Positions 23,921 to 32,768 are shown, numbered from the stretch's first letter. The stretch: DNA of 38,165 nt from Pseudomonas viridiflava (GCF_001642795.1 NZ_LKEH01000048.1:1-38165); one strand, 5' to 3'. Translations and numbers: made by a program. The notes: generated by a model from the sequence alone, not told the origin.

Positions 23921-24819
23921 TGAGTGCACTCAAACAGACACCGCAACCCGTCTCACTGCCCGAGCATCTGGCTGACCTGGCCGTCGATGCGCTGATGGAC
24001 GAAGCCAATCTGTCGCCCAAGCCTGCGCTGGTGGACCGCCGTGGCAATGGTGCGCATACCGATCTGCATCTGGGCCTGATGCACGCGTCGGCCCTGTCGC
24101 TCTGGCCGACCTTCAAGCTGATGGCCGAGGCCGCTGCGCAGTTCAAGATCGTTGGGCAGCCGTTGCGTGAAGAGCTGGGACGACTGGGGCGCGAAGGTGA
24201 AGTCGCGATGCTGCACACCACGGGCGGCGTGAACACCCATCGCGGCGCGATCTGGGCGTTGGGTCTTCTCGTGACCGCCGCAGCGCTGGACGTCAACGAT
24301 TGCGCGCCAGCCTCGATCTGCCAGCGCGCTGCGCGTCTGGCGCTGATCGAGGATCGCCAGGTGGTCGCCAGCAACAGCCACGGTAGCATCGTCGCGCAAC
24401 GCTATGGCGCAATGGGCGCTCGGGAACAGGCGCAACAGGGTTTTCCCGCCGTGATGAATGTCGCGCTGCCGCAATTGCAGCGCAGCCGTGCGGCGGGCAG
24501 TGGTGAGCAGAACGCGCGTCTGGATGCGTTGCTGGCAATCATGACCACGTTGGCCGACACCTGCGTGCTGTACCGCGCCGGGCCTGAAGGTCTGCAGGCC
24601 ATGCAACAGGGCGCGCAACGCGTGCTGGACGCGGGCGGCAGCGCCAGTCTGGCCGGGCGTCGTGAACTGCACGAGCTGGACAAGCAATTGCTGGCCCTCA
24701 ACGCCTCGCCCGGTGGCGCAGCCGACCTGCTGGCGGCCTGCCTGTTTATTGATGGTCTTGAGCCTGCGCTCTGCTATGTATCGAGTCATGCATCGAGCCC
24801 TGCACCGAGGAGTGCCTGA
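23920..24819 (+). CDS. mdcB: Triphosphoribosyl-dephospho-CoA synthase
   Basis: A 299-residue enzyme of the CitG/MdcB family that makes 2'-(5''-triphosphoribosyl)-3'-dephospho-CoA, the precursor of the MdcC prosthetic group, from ATP and dephospho-CoA. Visible family-like segments are MLHTTGGVNTHRGAIWALG and GAREQAQQGFPAVMNVALP. The ATG at 23920 shares its first base with the mdcA stop codon and has AGGAG six bases upstream; a GTG one codon earlier is possible. Confidence 0.93.
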   Translation: MSALKQTPQPVSLPEHLADLAVDALMDEANLSPKPALVDRRGNGAHTDLHLGLMHASALSLWPTFKLMAEAAAQFKIVGQPLREELGRLGREGEVAMLHTTGGVNTHRGAIWALGLLVTAAALDVNDCAPASICQRAARLALIEDRQVVASNSHGSIVAQRYGAMGAREQAQQGFPAVMNVALPQLQRSRAAGSGEQNARLDALLAIMTTLADTCVLYRAGPEGLQAMQQGAQRVLDAGGSASLAGRRELHELDKQLLALNASPGGAADLLAACLFIDGLEPALCYVSSHASSPAPRSA

Positions 24820-24820
24820 T

Positions 24821-25120
24821 ATGGAAACCCTGTCTTTTGAATTCCCCGCCGGACAGCCGCCCAAGGGCCGTGCGCTGGTGGGTTGCGTCGGCTCCGGCGA
24901 CCTGGAAGTGCTGCTGGAACCCGGACAGCCGGGCAAGCTGACGATTGAAGTGGTGACCTCGGTCAACGGCGCCTCGCTGCGCTGGAAACACCTGTTCGAG
25001 CGCATGTTCGACGGCCAGATGCCGCCTGCGCTGAGCATCGATATTCATGACTTCGGCGCGACGCCGGGCGTGGTGCGACTGCGCATGGAACAAGGTTTCG
25101 AGGAGGTCGGCCATGACTGA
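24821..25120 (+). CDS. mdcC: Malonate decarboxylase acyl carrier protein (delta subunit)
   Basis: A 99-residue carrier protein. Ser25 in GCVGSGDLEVLLEP is the likely attachment site of the phosphoribosyl-dephospho-CoA arm, the same position as in the Klebsiella protein. This arm alternates between acetyl and malonyl thioesters. The ATG at 24821 follows the mdcB stop by one base, with GAGGAG upstream. It overlaps mdcD by eight bases. Confidence 0.95.
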   Translation: METLSFEFPAGQPPKGRALVGCVGSGDLEVLLEPGQPGKLTIEVVTSVNGASLRWKHLFERMFDGQMPPALSIDIHDFGATPGVVRLRMEQGFEEVGHD

Positions 25121-25964
25121 TACCGCACGCTTGCTCAACCAGCACAGCTTCATCGAACTCGGCGCCCGCCAGCGCGCCCGCGCCTTGCTGGATGCGGGCA
25201 GTTTCCGCGAATTGATCGACCCGTTCGACCGGGTCATGTCGCCCTGGTTGGCGCGCCAGGGTGTGGTGCCCCAGGCCGACGACGGTGTTGTGGTCGCGAA
25301 AGGGACGGTCGACGGTTTGCCGGTGGTGATTGCTGCCATCGAAGGCTCGTTTCAGGGCGGCAGCATGGGCGAAGTGGGCGGCGCGAAAATGGCCGGCGCG
25401 CTTGAGCTCGCTGCCGATGACAACCGCAACGGCATCCCGACCGCCGCCATTGTGCTGCTGGAAACCGGCGGCGTGCGCTTGCAGGAAGCCAATCTGGGCC
25501 TGGCCGCGATTGCCGAGATCCATGCCGCGATGGTCGACCTGCGTCAGTACCAGCCGGTGATCGGTGTGGTGGCAGGCAGCGTCGGCTGTTTTGGCGGCAT
25601 GTCCATTGCGGCCGGGCTGTGCAGCTACCTGCTGGTGACCCAGGAAGCCCGTCTCGGCCTGAATGGTCCGCAGGTGATCGAGCAGGAAGCGGGCATCGAA
25701 GAGTACGACTCCCGCGACCGACCCTTCATCTGGAGCCTGACCGGTGGCGAGCAGCGCTTTGCCAGCGACCTGGTGGACGGTTTTGCCGCCGATGACGTGG
25801 CAGCGATCAAACAACAGGTCGGCGACTGGCTCAGGCAGGGCGTGCCTGCGCAGCACCGCAGTGGTCAGCACGCCCTGTTTCTGGAGCGTCTGGCGAATCT
25901 GGACACTGCGTCGCAGATCGATCCGCAGACCGTCCGCACCCTCTTTCAAGGAGCCCGGTCATGA
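25113..25964 (+). CDS. mdcD: Malonate decarboxylase beta subunit
   Basis: A 283-residue carboxyltransferase-fold subunit (crotonase-like) that, with MdcE, decarboxylates the malonyl thioester held on MdcC. Oxyanion-hole segments are visible as LETGGVRLQEANLGLAAIAE and VAGSVGCFGGMSIAAGLC. The ATG at 25113 has GAGG upstream and overlaps the mdcC end. Length matches the family. Confidence 0.95.
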   Translation: MTDTARLLNQHSFIELGARQRARALLDAGSFRELIDPFDRVMSPWLARQGVVPQADDGVVVAKGTVDGLPVVIAAIEGSFQGGSMGEVGGAKMAGALELAADDNRNGIPTAAIVLLETGGVRLQEANLGLAAIAEIHAAMVDLRQYQPVIGVVAGSVGCFGGMSIAAGLCSYLLVTQEARLGLNGPQVIEQEAGIEEYDSRDRPFIWSLTGGEQRFASDLVDGFAADDVAAIKQQVGDWLRQGVPAQHRSGQHALFLERLANLDTASQIDPQTVRTLFQGARS

Positions 25965-26761
25965 GTACTCAGCAACGGGGTTTGAACTGGTTCAACGCAT
26001 TGAGCGCAGGCGCAACGCCGGTCAGCGATTTGCCTGCGTCGCTCAAGGTGGCCGACGGCACACTGGGCGATCAGCCGGTGCGTTTTCTGGCAGTAGTAGC
26101 CGATCCGGATAACCGCTTTCCTCGGGCGCGTCAGGGCGAGGTCGGTCTGCTGGAAGGCTGGGGCCTGGCCAAGGCGGTGGACGAGGCAATCGAGCTGGAT
26201 CGTGAGCGACCTGACAAGCGCGCGTTGATCGCCATCGTCGATGTGCCCAGTCAGGCCTATGGCCGACGCGAAGAAGCGCTGGGCATTCATCAGGCGCTGG
26301 CGGGTGCAGTGGACAGCTATGCACGGGCCCGGCTGGCCGGGCATCCGGTGATCGGGCTGCTGGTCGGCAAGGCGATGTCGGGTGCGTTTCTGGCTCACGG
26401 TTATCAGGCCAATCGACTGATCGCCCTGCGTGATCCGGGCGTCATGGTGCATGCGATGGGCAAAGCGTCGGCAGCCCGCGTCACCCTGCGCAGCGTCGAA
26501 GAGCTGGAAAAACTCGCCTCGACCATTCCGCCGATGGCGTACGACATCGACAACTACGCCAGCCTGGGTCTGCTGTGGGAAACCCTGTCGGTCAGCCAGA
26601 TCGAACAACCGGGCGCGGAGGATCTTGTCCAGGTGCGTAACGTGCTTGGCAGTGCAATCAAGGACGTAAAAGCCAGTGGCACTGATCTGAGCAGTCGCCT
26701 GGGTGCGAGCAACCGGGCGGCATCGGCTCACGTGCGCCAATTGCTGCGAGCGCAGTGGTGA
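25961..26761 (+). CDS. mdcE: Malonate decarboxylase gamma subunit
   Basis: A 266-residue partner of MdcD with the same carboxyltransferase fold. The segment VIGLLVGKAMSGAFLAHGYQ carries the expected Gly-rich oxyanion loop. It overlaps mdcD by four bases (ATGA), with AAGGAG upstream, and mdcG follows by overlap. The MdcD-MdcE pair forms the decarboxylase active site. Confidence 0.94.
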   Translation: MSTQQRGLNWFNALSAGATPVSDLPASLKVADGTLGDQPVRFLAVVADPDNRFPRARQGEVGLLEGWGLAKAVDEAIELDRERPDKRALIAIVDVPSQAYGRREEALGIHQALAGAVDSYARARLAGHPVIGLLVGKAMSGAFLAHGYQANRLIALRDPGVMVHAMGKASAARVTLRSVEELEKLASTIPPMAYDIDNYASLGLLWETLSVSQIEQPGAEDLVQVRNVLGSAIKDVKASGTDLSSRLGASNRAASAHVRQLLRAQW

Positions 26762-27393
26762 GGCATTTGTCATCGGCCGTGCTGCCTCACGACTTGTTGT
26801 GGGGCATGCCGCTTTCCGCCTTGCCTGAAGACGCGCCTGAGTGGGCCGTCGAAGCAGCGCTGGCTGGTCGGCCGGTGGTGGTGCGCCGTCAGGTCGTGGC
26901 GGCGGGGCAGGTTGCGGTGGGTTTGCGCGGTCATGCTCGTGAGCAGCGTTACGCGGCGATCATGGCGTGCGCGGACATTTCCCGTCGGGTCAGTCCGGAG
27001 CAACTGGTGGATGTGGTCGACGGTTGTCTGCACGACTGGCCTGCGCTGCGCGCCTTGCGTCTGATTCGTCCCGTTATGGATTCGCTGGAACTGAGTTGGG
27101 GCGTGTGTGGCAGTGCCGGATTCGAACTGGCGAGCGGTTTTTCGGCGCTGCATCAGGGCAGCGATCTGGATTTGATCCTGCGCACGCCCCAGCCTGTAGA
27201 GCGCTGCTGGGCAGCCGAACTGGTCGAGGCGCTGGAAACAGCCGTCTGCCGGATCGACGTCCAGTTGCAACTCGAACAGGGTGCCGTGGCGCTGCGCGAA
27301 TGGGCGCGGCCGTCGGGTCGAGTGCTGCTCAAGAGTGCCAGCGGTGCCCGTTTGGTTGCCGATCCATGGCAACTGGCCGAGGTGTGCGCATGA
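26758..27393 (+). CDS. mdcG: Phosphoribosyl-dephospho-CoA transferase (holo-ACP synthase)
   Basis: A 211-residue nucleotidyltransferase-like enzyme that attaches the prosthetic group to Ser25 of MdcC. The GSAGFELASGF...QGSDLDLIL stretch matches the Gly-Ser and Asp-x-Asp signature of the fold. The start is GTG: one at 26758 or one codon earlier at 26755; the first has better spacing from the upstream GAG. It overlaps mdcE by four bases (GTGA) and mdcH by four (ATGA). Confidence 0.92.
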   Translation: MRHLSSAVLPHDLLWGMPLSALPEDAPEWAVEAALAGRPVVVRRQVVAAGQVAVGLRGHAREQRYAAIMACADISRRVSPEQLVDVVDGCLHDWPALRALRLIRPVMDSLELSWGVCGSAGFELASGFSALHQGSDLDLILRTPQPVERCWAAELVEALETAVCRIDVQLQLEQGAVALREWARPSGRVLLKSASGARLVADPWQLAEVCA

Positions 27394-28322
27394 GCAGCTT
27401 CTGGGTGTTTCCAGGCCAGGGTGCGCAGCAGGCGAACATGCTGCATCAGTTGCCGGACGATCCCGTGGTTCGCGACTGTCTGCAGGACGCTTCGACAGCG
27501 CTGGGTGAAGACGTCATGGCGCTGGACACCGCTCAGGCGCTGCAATCGACCCGGGCCGTTCAGTTATGTCTGCTGATCGCGGGCGTGGCCTGTGCCCGGC
27601 TGTTACAGGCGCGGGAATGCACCCCTGATTACGTGGCCGGATTGTCCATCGGGGCCTATCCGGCTGCCGTGATTGCCGGCGCGCTGGCGTTCGACGATGC
27701 CGTGCGTCTGGTGGCGCTGCGCGGCGAACTGATGCAAAGCGCCTATCCCGAAGGCTACGGCATGACAGCGGTCATTGGCCTGGATCAGGCGCAGGTCGAG
27801 GCGATGATCGCCCAGGTTCATCAGGCCGGGACGCCGGTGTTTCTCGCCAATATCAATGCCGACAATCAGCTCGTCATCGCTGGCAGCGCCGAGGCGATGC
27901 GTCAGGTCGGCCAACTCGCCAAGGCTGCGGGTGCGGCCGCCATCAAGCGTCTGGCGGTCAGCGTGCCGTCGCATTGCTCGCTGCTTGAAGCGCCTGCGCA
28001 GACGCTGGCCGATGCGTTCGCCAGGGTTGAAATCAGCAAACCGAGCGTGCGCTACCTCAGCGGCAGCACCGCGCGCCCCGTGATGGACGCTGAAAGGTTG
28101 CGCGACGATCTGGCTTTCAACATGTGCCGGGTGGTGGATTGGCGCAGCACCGTGGAAACCGCTTACGAGCGGGGCGTGCGCCTGCAGATCGAATTGCCGC
28201 CCGGTGCCGTGCTGACCGGACTGGCGCGCCGGGTGTTCGACCAGGGAACGGCGGTGGCCTTTCAGGCCGCACGTCTGGACAGCCTGATCGCGCTATCGCG
28301 AGAGGAGGGCGCCCGCACCTGA
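27390..28322 (+). CDS. mdcH: Malonyl-CoA:ACP transacylase (epsilon)
   Basis: A 310-residue FabD-like acyltransferase that first charges MdcC with malonyl from malonyl-CoA, starting the cycle. The motifs FPGQGAQQ and GLSIGAYPA (catalytic Ser of the GxSxG elbow) and the later VPSHCSLLE (catalytic His) are all present. It overlaps mdcG by four bases. A 72-base gap separates it from mdcL, so the operon may still continue. Confidence 0.94.
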   Translation: MSSFWVFPGQGAQQANMLHQLPDDPVVRDCLQDASTALGEDVMALDTAQALQSTRAVQLCLLIAGVACARLLQARECTPDYVAGLSIGAYPAAVIAGALAFDDAVRLVALRGELMQSAYPEGYGMTAVIGLDQAQVEAMIAQVHQAGTPVFLANINADNQLVIAGSAEAMRQVGQLAKAAGAAAIKRLAVSVPSHCSLLEAPAQTLADAFARVEISKPSVRYLSGSTARPVMDAERLRDDLAFNMCRVVDWRSTVETAYERGVRLQIELPPGAVLTGLARRVFDQGTAVAFQAARLDSLIALSREEGART

Positions 28323-28394
28323 TAGAGACGCCGTGCAGCTGCTACGAAGGACAAAAACAACAACTTCAGCAATGCAAACAGAGGAATAACAACA

Positions 28395-28790
28395 ATGATT
28401 ATCTACGGTGTGGCGTTTTTGGCGTTTTGTACCCTGGTGGGTATTTTTATCGGTGAAGTGCTCGGCAAATTGATCGGCGTGCCTGCCAATGTCGGCGGTG
28501 TCGGTATCGCCATGTTGCTGCTGATCGGGCTCGGCAGTTATCTGAGCAAACGCGGCCTGTTCAAGGGCAAGACTGAACAGGGCGTCGAGTTCTGGAGCGC
28601 GATATACATCCCGATCGTGGTCGCAATGGCTGCGCAGCAGAATGTCTATGGCGCGCTCAAGGGCGGCCCGATGGCGATCCTCGCGGGTACGCTGGCCGTG
28701 GTGGTGGCCTTCGCGATGGTTCCGGTGCTGACACGCATGGGCAAAGGCCAGACTGAAGTGCCTGCCGCTCCCACCAAGACGGCGGGGTAA
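28395..28790 (+). CDS. mdcL: Malonate transporter subunit MdcL (MadL-like)
   Basis: A 131-residue membrane protein with about four helices (MIIYGVAFLAFCTLVGIFIG; then VGGVGIAMLLLIGLGSYLS; further ones towards the C-terminus). MadL/MdcL is the small subunit of the two-component malonate importer. AGAGGA lies about nine bases before the ATG. The mdcM gene follows five bases later. Together they supply malonate to the decarboxylase. Confidence 0.92.
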   Translation: MIIYGVAFLAFCTLVGIFIGEVLGKLIGVPANVGGVGIAMLLLIGLGSYLSKRGLFKGKTEQGVEFWSAIYIPIVVAMAAQQNVYGALKGGPMAILAGTLAVVVAFAMVPVLTRMGKGQTEVPAAPTKTAG

Positions 28791-28795
28791 GGGCC

Positions 28796-29560
28796 ATGTA
28801 CGAGTCCATGATAAAAGTCATCACCAGTTACGGGCTGATCAGCGGCTTTGCGGTGATCGGCATCACGATGTGGTTCTCCTATTGGCTTTCGGACACCTTC
28901 ACCAAAGGTCGCCTGCACGGTTCGGCCATCGCCATCCTGCTGGGGCTGGTGCTGTCGTACATTGGCGGCGCAATGACCGGCGGGCAGAAGGGCGTCGTCG
29001 ATCTGCCGCTGCTCTCCGGAATCGGTTTGCTGGGCGGCGCGATGCTGCGGGATTTTGCGATTGTCGCCACGGCCTTCGGCGTCAACGTCAATGAGCTCAA
29101 GCGGGCGGGCTATGTGGGCGTACTGTCGCTGTTTGTCGGCATCGGCACGTCGTTCATCGCCGGTGTCGCGGTTGCCACTGCGTTCGGTTACACCGATGCG
29201 GTCAGCCTGACGACCATTGGCGCAGGGGCCGTGACCTATATCGTCGGTCCAGTCACCGGCGCGGCGATTGGAGCGAGTTCCGAAGTCATGGCGCTGTCCA
29301 TTGCAGCGGGATTGATCAAGGCGATTCTGGTGATGATCGCGACGCCCTTCGTGGCACCTTTCATTGGCTTGAACAACCCGCGCAGCGCAGTCATCTTCGG
29401 CGGGTTGATGGGCACGTCGAGCGGTGTGGCGGGCGGGCTTGCGGCCACCGATCCGAAGCTGGTGCCTTATGGCTGTCTGACTGCGGCGTTCTACACCGCG
29501 CTGGGTTGCCTGCTGGGGCCGTCGCTGCTGTTCGTGATCATGCGCGGGCTGTTGGGATAG
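28796..29560 (+). CDS. mdcM: Malonate transporter subunit MdcM (MadM-like)
   Basis: A 254-residue polytopic membrane protein, large subunit of the malonate importer. It is Gly/Ala-rich with about eight hydrophobic segments, for example GLISGFAVIGITMWFSYWLS and LLGGAMLRDFAIVATAFG. Start is five bases after the mdcL stop. The mdc operon appears to end here, followed by a long hairpin and the convergent mdcR. Confidence 0.92.
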   Translation: MYESMIKVITSYGLISGFAVIGITMWFSYWLSDTFTKGRLHGSAIAILLGLVLSYIGGAMTGGQKGVVDLPLLSGIGLLGGAMLRDFAIVATAFGVNVNELKRAGYVGVLSLFVGIGTSFIAGVAVATAFGYTDAVSLTTIGAGAVTYIVGPVTGAAIGASSEVMALSIAAGLIKAILVMIATPFVAPFIGLNNPRSAVIFGGLMGTSSGVAGGLAATDPKLVPYGCLTAAFYTALGCLLGPSLLFVIMRGLLG

Positions 29561-29568
29561 TCGGGGCA

Positions 29569-29598
29569 CACCTCAGGCGCCGCTGTGCGCTTGAGGTG
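29569..29598. terminator. Bidirectional hairpin between mdcM and mdcR
   Basis: CACCTCAGGCGC (29569-29580) and GCGCTTGAGGTG (29587-29598) form a 12-pair stem (one G-U pair) with a six-base loop. It lies between convergent genes and could serve both. No T-run follows, so the strength as an intrinsic terminator is uncertain. Confidence 0.55.
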
Positions 29599-29606
29599 CG
29601 TTGCGT

Positions 29607-30536
29607 TCAGGTCGAATGCGGTTCCAGCAGCCGGTTCGCATACATCCTGCACTCCGCCACCAATGCGAGCAGGTTGGGATCACGCTCCTTGGATTTGAGA
29701 AAGACCATGCCGATGTGCTGCTGCATGCGATAGCGTTGTTGCAGCGGGATCAGCCGCACGCGGTTCTCGTACACCGCCGCAATTCGCCCAGGCAGCAGCG
29801 CATAACCCACGCCTGAACTGACCATGCTCAACAGCGTGAAGATGTCGTTGACCTGCATCGCCACCTTGGGCTCGAAGCCAGCCTGCTGGAATACCCGGAT
29901 GCCATCGCGGTGTGTGGCGAAGCCCTGGGTCAGGGTGATGAACGTCGCTTCACGCAGGTCGCTCAGGTCCACTTCGCTGTGTTCGGCGAACGGCGAGTCG
30001 GTCGGCACCGCCAGAAAGATATCGTCCGAGAACAGTGCCAGATGCTCGCAATCCGGGTCGTTGGTGCTTTCGTCCAGCGACACCAGCATCGCGTCCACTT
30101 CCATGTTCTTGAGCTTGTAGAGCAGGTCGATGTTGGAACCCAGAATCAGGTCGATATTCAGCTCGCTGCGGCGGATTTTCAGGCCCATGATCAACTGCGG
30201 CACCGTCTTGACCGTCAGGGAATACAATGCTCCAAGCCGAAAGCGCGCCGCCGAGAAACCCGCTGCCTGACGCGTTAGTTCCACCGTGGTGATGACGTCG
30301 TGCACCAGTTTCTGCGCGCGTTCCTCCAGCACATAGGCACTTTCCAGCGGCGTCAGATTGCGGCCCTCGTGTTTGAACAGCGGGCAGCGCAGGGCACTTT
30401 CCAGGGAGTGAATGGCGCGATGCACGCTGACGTTGCTGGTCTGCAATTCCGCCGCCGCGCGGGCCAGGTTTCCGGTGCGCATGAAGGCCAGGAAAATCTC
30501 CAGCTTCTTCAGGGTGAGTTCGTCATCAATCTGCAT
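29607..30536 (-). CDS. mdcR: LysR-family regulator MdcR
   Basis: A 309-residue LysR-type regulator with N-terminal helix-turn-helix (LTLKKLEIFLAFMRTGNLAR, AAAELQTSNVSVHRAI) and an effector domain. MdcR activates mdc genes in response to malonate in characterised Pseudomonas and Klebsiella systems. It is placed downstream and convergent, the pseudomonad layout. I chose the ATG at 30536; a GTG at 30581 adds 15 residues without homology to the HTH start. The likely operator is the dyad at 22143-22169, 7.4 kb away. Confidence 0.9.
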   Translation of the reverse strand: MQIDDELTLKKLEIFLAFMRTGNLARAAAELQTSNVSVHRAIHSLESALRCPLFKHEGRNLTPLESAYVLEERAQKLVHDVITTVELTRQAAGFSAARFRLGALYSLTVKTVPQLIMGLKIRRSELNIDLILGSNIDLLYKLKNMEVDAMLVSLDESTNDPDCEHLALFSDDIFLAVPTDSPFAEHSEVDLSDLREATFITLTQGFATHRDGIRVFQQAGFEPKVAMQVNDIFTLLSMVSSGVGYALLPGRIAAVYENRVRLIPLQQRYRMQQHIGMVFLKSKERDPNLLALVAECRMYANRLLEPHST

Positions 30537-30690
30537 GGCGGGGCGCTTAGTGTTGGGGTGGGTGGATTGTGCACAACTCACTCAAGGTTCGCTGCCCGAA
30601 ATCTGTGCGGCAGACAGACATGTTGCACTTTGTTTCAATAAACGGGAGCCTCTGCAATCAGTGTCTTCGGTAAAACAGGGTATTACGCGG

Positions 30691-31305
30691 ATGTATTACG
30701 GAGAAAAATTCAACGCCTGGTCTCATCTCGTCGGCGCAGTGCTGGCAGCCGTCGGAGCCATCTGGCTGCTGGTGATGGCCAGTCTGCATGGCGATGTCTG
30801 GAGAGTGGTCAGCGTGGCGATCTATGGTGTCTGTCTGGTCACTCTTTACAGTGTCTCGACCGTGTACCACAGCGTGAAAGGACGTTCGAAGTCCATCATG
30901 CAGAAGGTCGATCACTTTTCGATCTACCTGATGATCGCGGGCAGCTACACGCCGTTCTGCCTCGTGACCCTGCGTGGCGCGTGGGGCTGGACCCTGTTCG
31001 GGATTGTCTGGGGGCTGGCGCTGATCGGCATCCTGCAGGAAATCAAACCGCGCTCGGAAGCGCGCATCCTTTCCATCGTCATCTACGCCGTGATGGGCTG
31101 GATCGTACTGGTCGCCATCAAACCCCTGCTGGCCTCGCTCGGCGTGGCCGGATTCATCTGGCTGGCGGGCGGCGGCGTGCTGTACACCGTCGGCATCCTG
31201 TTCTTCGCCTACGACCACATCCGCCACTGGCACGGCATCTGGCACCTGTTCGTGATCGGCGGCAGCCTGATGCACTTTGTGGCGATCTGTTTTTATGTGC
31301 TTTGA
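30691..31305 (+). CDS. Hemolysin III family (PAQR-like) membrane protein
   Basis: A 204-residue seven-helix inner-membrane protein. Metal-site residues typical of the family are visible: the early MYYGEKFNAWSHLVGAVLA (His), VYHS (His), DHFSIYLMIAGSYTPF (Asp-His), and the C-terminal YDHIRHWHGIWHLFVIGGS (His cluster) and MHFVA. The name is historical; a hydrolase or lipid-related role is more likely than hemolysis. ATG at 30691 gives the normal length. It is divergent from mdcR and not obviously linked to it. Confidence 0.9.
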   Translation: MYYGEKFNAWSHLVGAVLAAVGAIWLLVMASLHGDVWRVVSVAIYGVCLVTLYSVSTVYHSVKGRSKSIMQKVDHFSIYLMIAGSYTPFCLVTLRGAWGWTLFGIVWGLALIGILQEIKPRSEARILSIVIYAVMGWIVLVAIKPLLASLGVAGFIWLAGGGVLYTVGILFFAYDHIRHWHGIWHLFVIGGSLMHFVAICFYVL

Positions 31306-31344
31306 GAGTATGTGTTGGGCCAAGGAAAGGGCAGAAACCCATCC

Positions 31345-31373
31345 TTGATAAGTGAACCTATTTTGGTACACTT
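31345..31373 (+). promoter_or_regulatory. higBA promoter with overlapping operator dyad
   Basis: TTGATA (31345-31350), 16 bases, TACACT (31367-31372) form a likely promoter. A dyad AAGTGAACC (31350-31358), TATTTT, GGTACACTT (31365-31373) covers the spacer and -10 box with one arm mismatch. This is the expected site for autorepression by the HigA-type antitoxin. The toxin ATG at 31379 is only about six bases past the -10 box, so the mRNA may be leaderless. Confidence 0.6.
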
Positions 31374-31378
31374 TATGA

Positions 31379-31735
31379 ATGAGCAAACCGACACCGACTT
31401 TAAATGTTCGATTCTTCTGCACAGATGCAGGTAATGAGCCCGTACGCGAATGGCTGACAGATTTGCCCCGCGATGACCGCAAGGCAATAGGGACTGATAT
31501 CAAAACAGTGCAGTTCGGCTGGCCTATAGGAATGCCTGTGGTCAGGAAGATGGAGGCTGATCTCTGGGAAGTCAGAACGGATCTGAAAAATACAATTGCC
31601 CGAGTACTTTTCACGCTGTCGGGAAACACAATGGTCTTGCTTCACGGCTTCATCAAAAAAAGCGACAAGACCCCAGCGTCTGATCTGGCAGTTGCCAGGC
31701 GACGCAAAGCAACAATAGAGAGGGACAAGTCATGA
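31379..31735 (+). CDS. higB: RelE/HigB-type toxin (phage Gp49-like)
   Basis: A 118-residue toxin of the Gp49-like RelE/HigB superfamily, predicted to cut mRNA on the ribosome. Typical are EWLTDLPRDDRKAIGTDIK near the start, the LWEVRTDLKNTIARVLFTL beta core with its Arg residues, and LLHGFIKKSDKTPASDLAVA. It comes before its antitoxin, the HigB order, and overlaps it by four bases (ATGA). No ribosome site precedes the ATG, in line with a leaderless or very short leader transcript. Confidence 0.9.
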   Translation: MSKPTPTLNVRFFCTDAGNEPVREWLTDLPRDDRKAIGTDIKTVQFGWPIGMPVVRKMEADLWEVRTDLKNTIARVLFTLSGNTMVLLHGFIKKSDKTPASDLAVARRRKATIERDKS

Positions 31736-32034
31736 CTAAGCACATAGGTTCCGACTTCGATGACTTCCTTGCTGAGCAGGGTCTCGCCGAGGAGGTGTCT
31801 GCGGCCGCTCTCAAACGCGTGATTTCATGGCAGCTCGCAGAAACCATGAAACGGCAGAAGGTGAGTAAAAAGGCTTTGGCCGAGCGTATGCACACGAGTC
31901 GTTCCGCCGTTGATCGGGCACTTGACCAGAATGACGCAGGTATGACCCTTGCCACGCTGGCAAGTGCTGCACGCGCACTCGGACAAAGAGTTGAGGTGCG
32001 GCTTGTGCCCGAATGGGATAAAGCTCACGCGTAA
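31732..32034 (+). CDS. higA: HigA-type antitoxin (XRE HTH)
   Basis: A 100-residue antitoxin. An N-terminal toxin-neutralising segment precedes an XRE-type helix-turn-helix at about residues 43-75 (KKALAERMHTSRSAVDRALD). It should bind the toxin and, through the HTH, repress the promoter dyad at 31350-31373. It overlaps higB by four bases and ends 14 bases from the convergent rsmE end. Confidence 0.9.
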   Translation: MTKHIGSDFDDFLAEQGLAEEVSAAALKRVISWQLAETMKRQKVSKKALAERMHTSRSAVDRALDQNDAGMTLATLASAARALGQRVEVRLVPEWDKAHA

Positions 32035-32048
32035 GCGTCACCGCCTCG

Positions 32049-32768
32049 TTAAAAATCACCCCACAGCTGCTGCGCCACGCTGAGCGCGACGACGGGGGCG
32101 GTTTCGGTGCGCAGCACGCGTGGGCCGAGGCGGGCGGCGTGGAAGCCGGCGGTCTGGGCCTGATCGACTTCGGCGTCGTTCAATCCGCCTTCCGGGCCGA
32201 TCAGGAAAGCCAGGCTGGCCGGTTTTTCGTGGCTGGTCAGTGGTTCGGCAACCGGGTGCAGGACCAGTTTCAGATCTGCTTCGGTCTGTTTCAGCCACTC
32301 GGCCAGCGGCATCGGTGGATGAATCACCGGCACCACCGAGCGGCCGCATTGTTCGCAGGCGCTGACCGCAATCTGTTGCCAATGCATCTGGCGTTTTTCA
32401 GCGCGCTCGTCCTTTAAGCGTACTTCGCAGCGCTCACTGACGATCGGAGTGATTTCGCTGACGCCCAGCTCGGTCGCCTTCTGAATCGCCCAGTCCATTC
32501 GCTCGCCACGCGACAGACCCTGACCCAGATGGATGCGCAGACCGGATTCGACCTGCCCGGCAAAGCATTCATCCAGTTGCACGCGCACGCGCTTCTTGCC
32601 GACTTCCAGCAAGGTGCCGCGAAACTCGCTGCCGGAGCCATCGAACAACTGCAGCGCATCGCCCTCGGTCATGCGCAGCACGCGACTGATGTAGTGCGCC
32701 TGGGCTTCGGGCAATTCGTGTTCGCCAAGACTCAGCGGCGTGTCGGTGAAAAAACGGGACAGTCTCAT
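32049..32768 (-). CDS. rsmE: 16S rRNA (uracil1498-N3)-methyltransferase RsmE
   Basis: A 239-residue SPOUT-class methyltransferase that methylates U1498 of 16S rRNA. An N-terminal PUA-like domain (MRLSRFFTDTPL..) is followed by the knotted SPOUT domain with the SAM loop LAFLIGPEGGLNDAEVDQA and the final RLGPRVLRTETAPVVALS. Length is typical. It lies downstream of bioA on the same strand, separated by a REP pair that could lower read-through. Confidence 0.95.
   Translation of the reverse strand: MRLSRFFTDTPLSLGEHELPEAQAHYISRVLRMTEGDALQLFDGSGSEFRGTLLEVGKKRVRVQLDECFAGQVESGLRIHLGQGLSRGERMDWAIQKATELGVSEITPIVSERCEVRLKDERAEKRQMHWQQIAVSACEQCGRSVVPVIHPPMPLAEWLKQTEADLKLVLHPVAEPLTSHEKPASLAFLIGPEGGLNDAEVDQAQTAGFHAARLGPRVLRTETAPVVALSVAQQLWGDF

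Noticed and set aside
22244..29560. The mdc operon as part of the APE pathway
   Set aside because: It forms a complete, canonical malonate decarboxylase set with its own regulator and operator, separated from the APE genes by two unrelated genes. Shared malonyl metabolism alone is not evidence of linkage.
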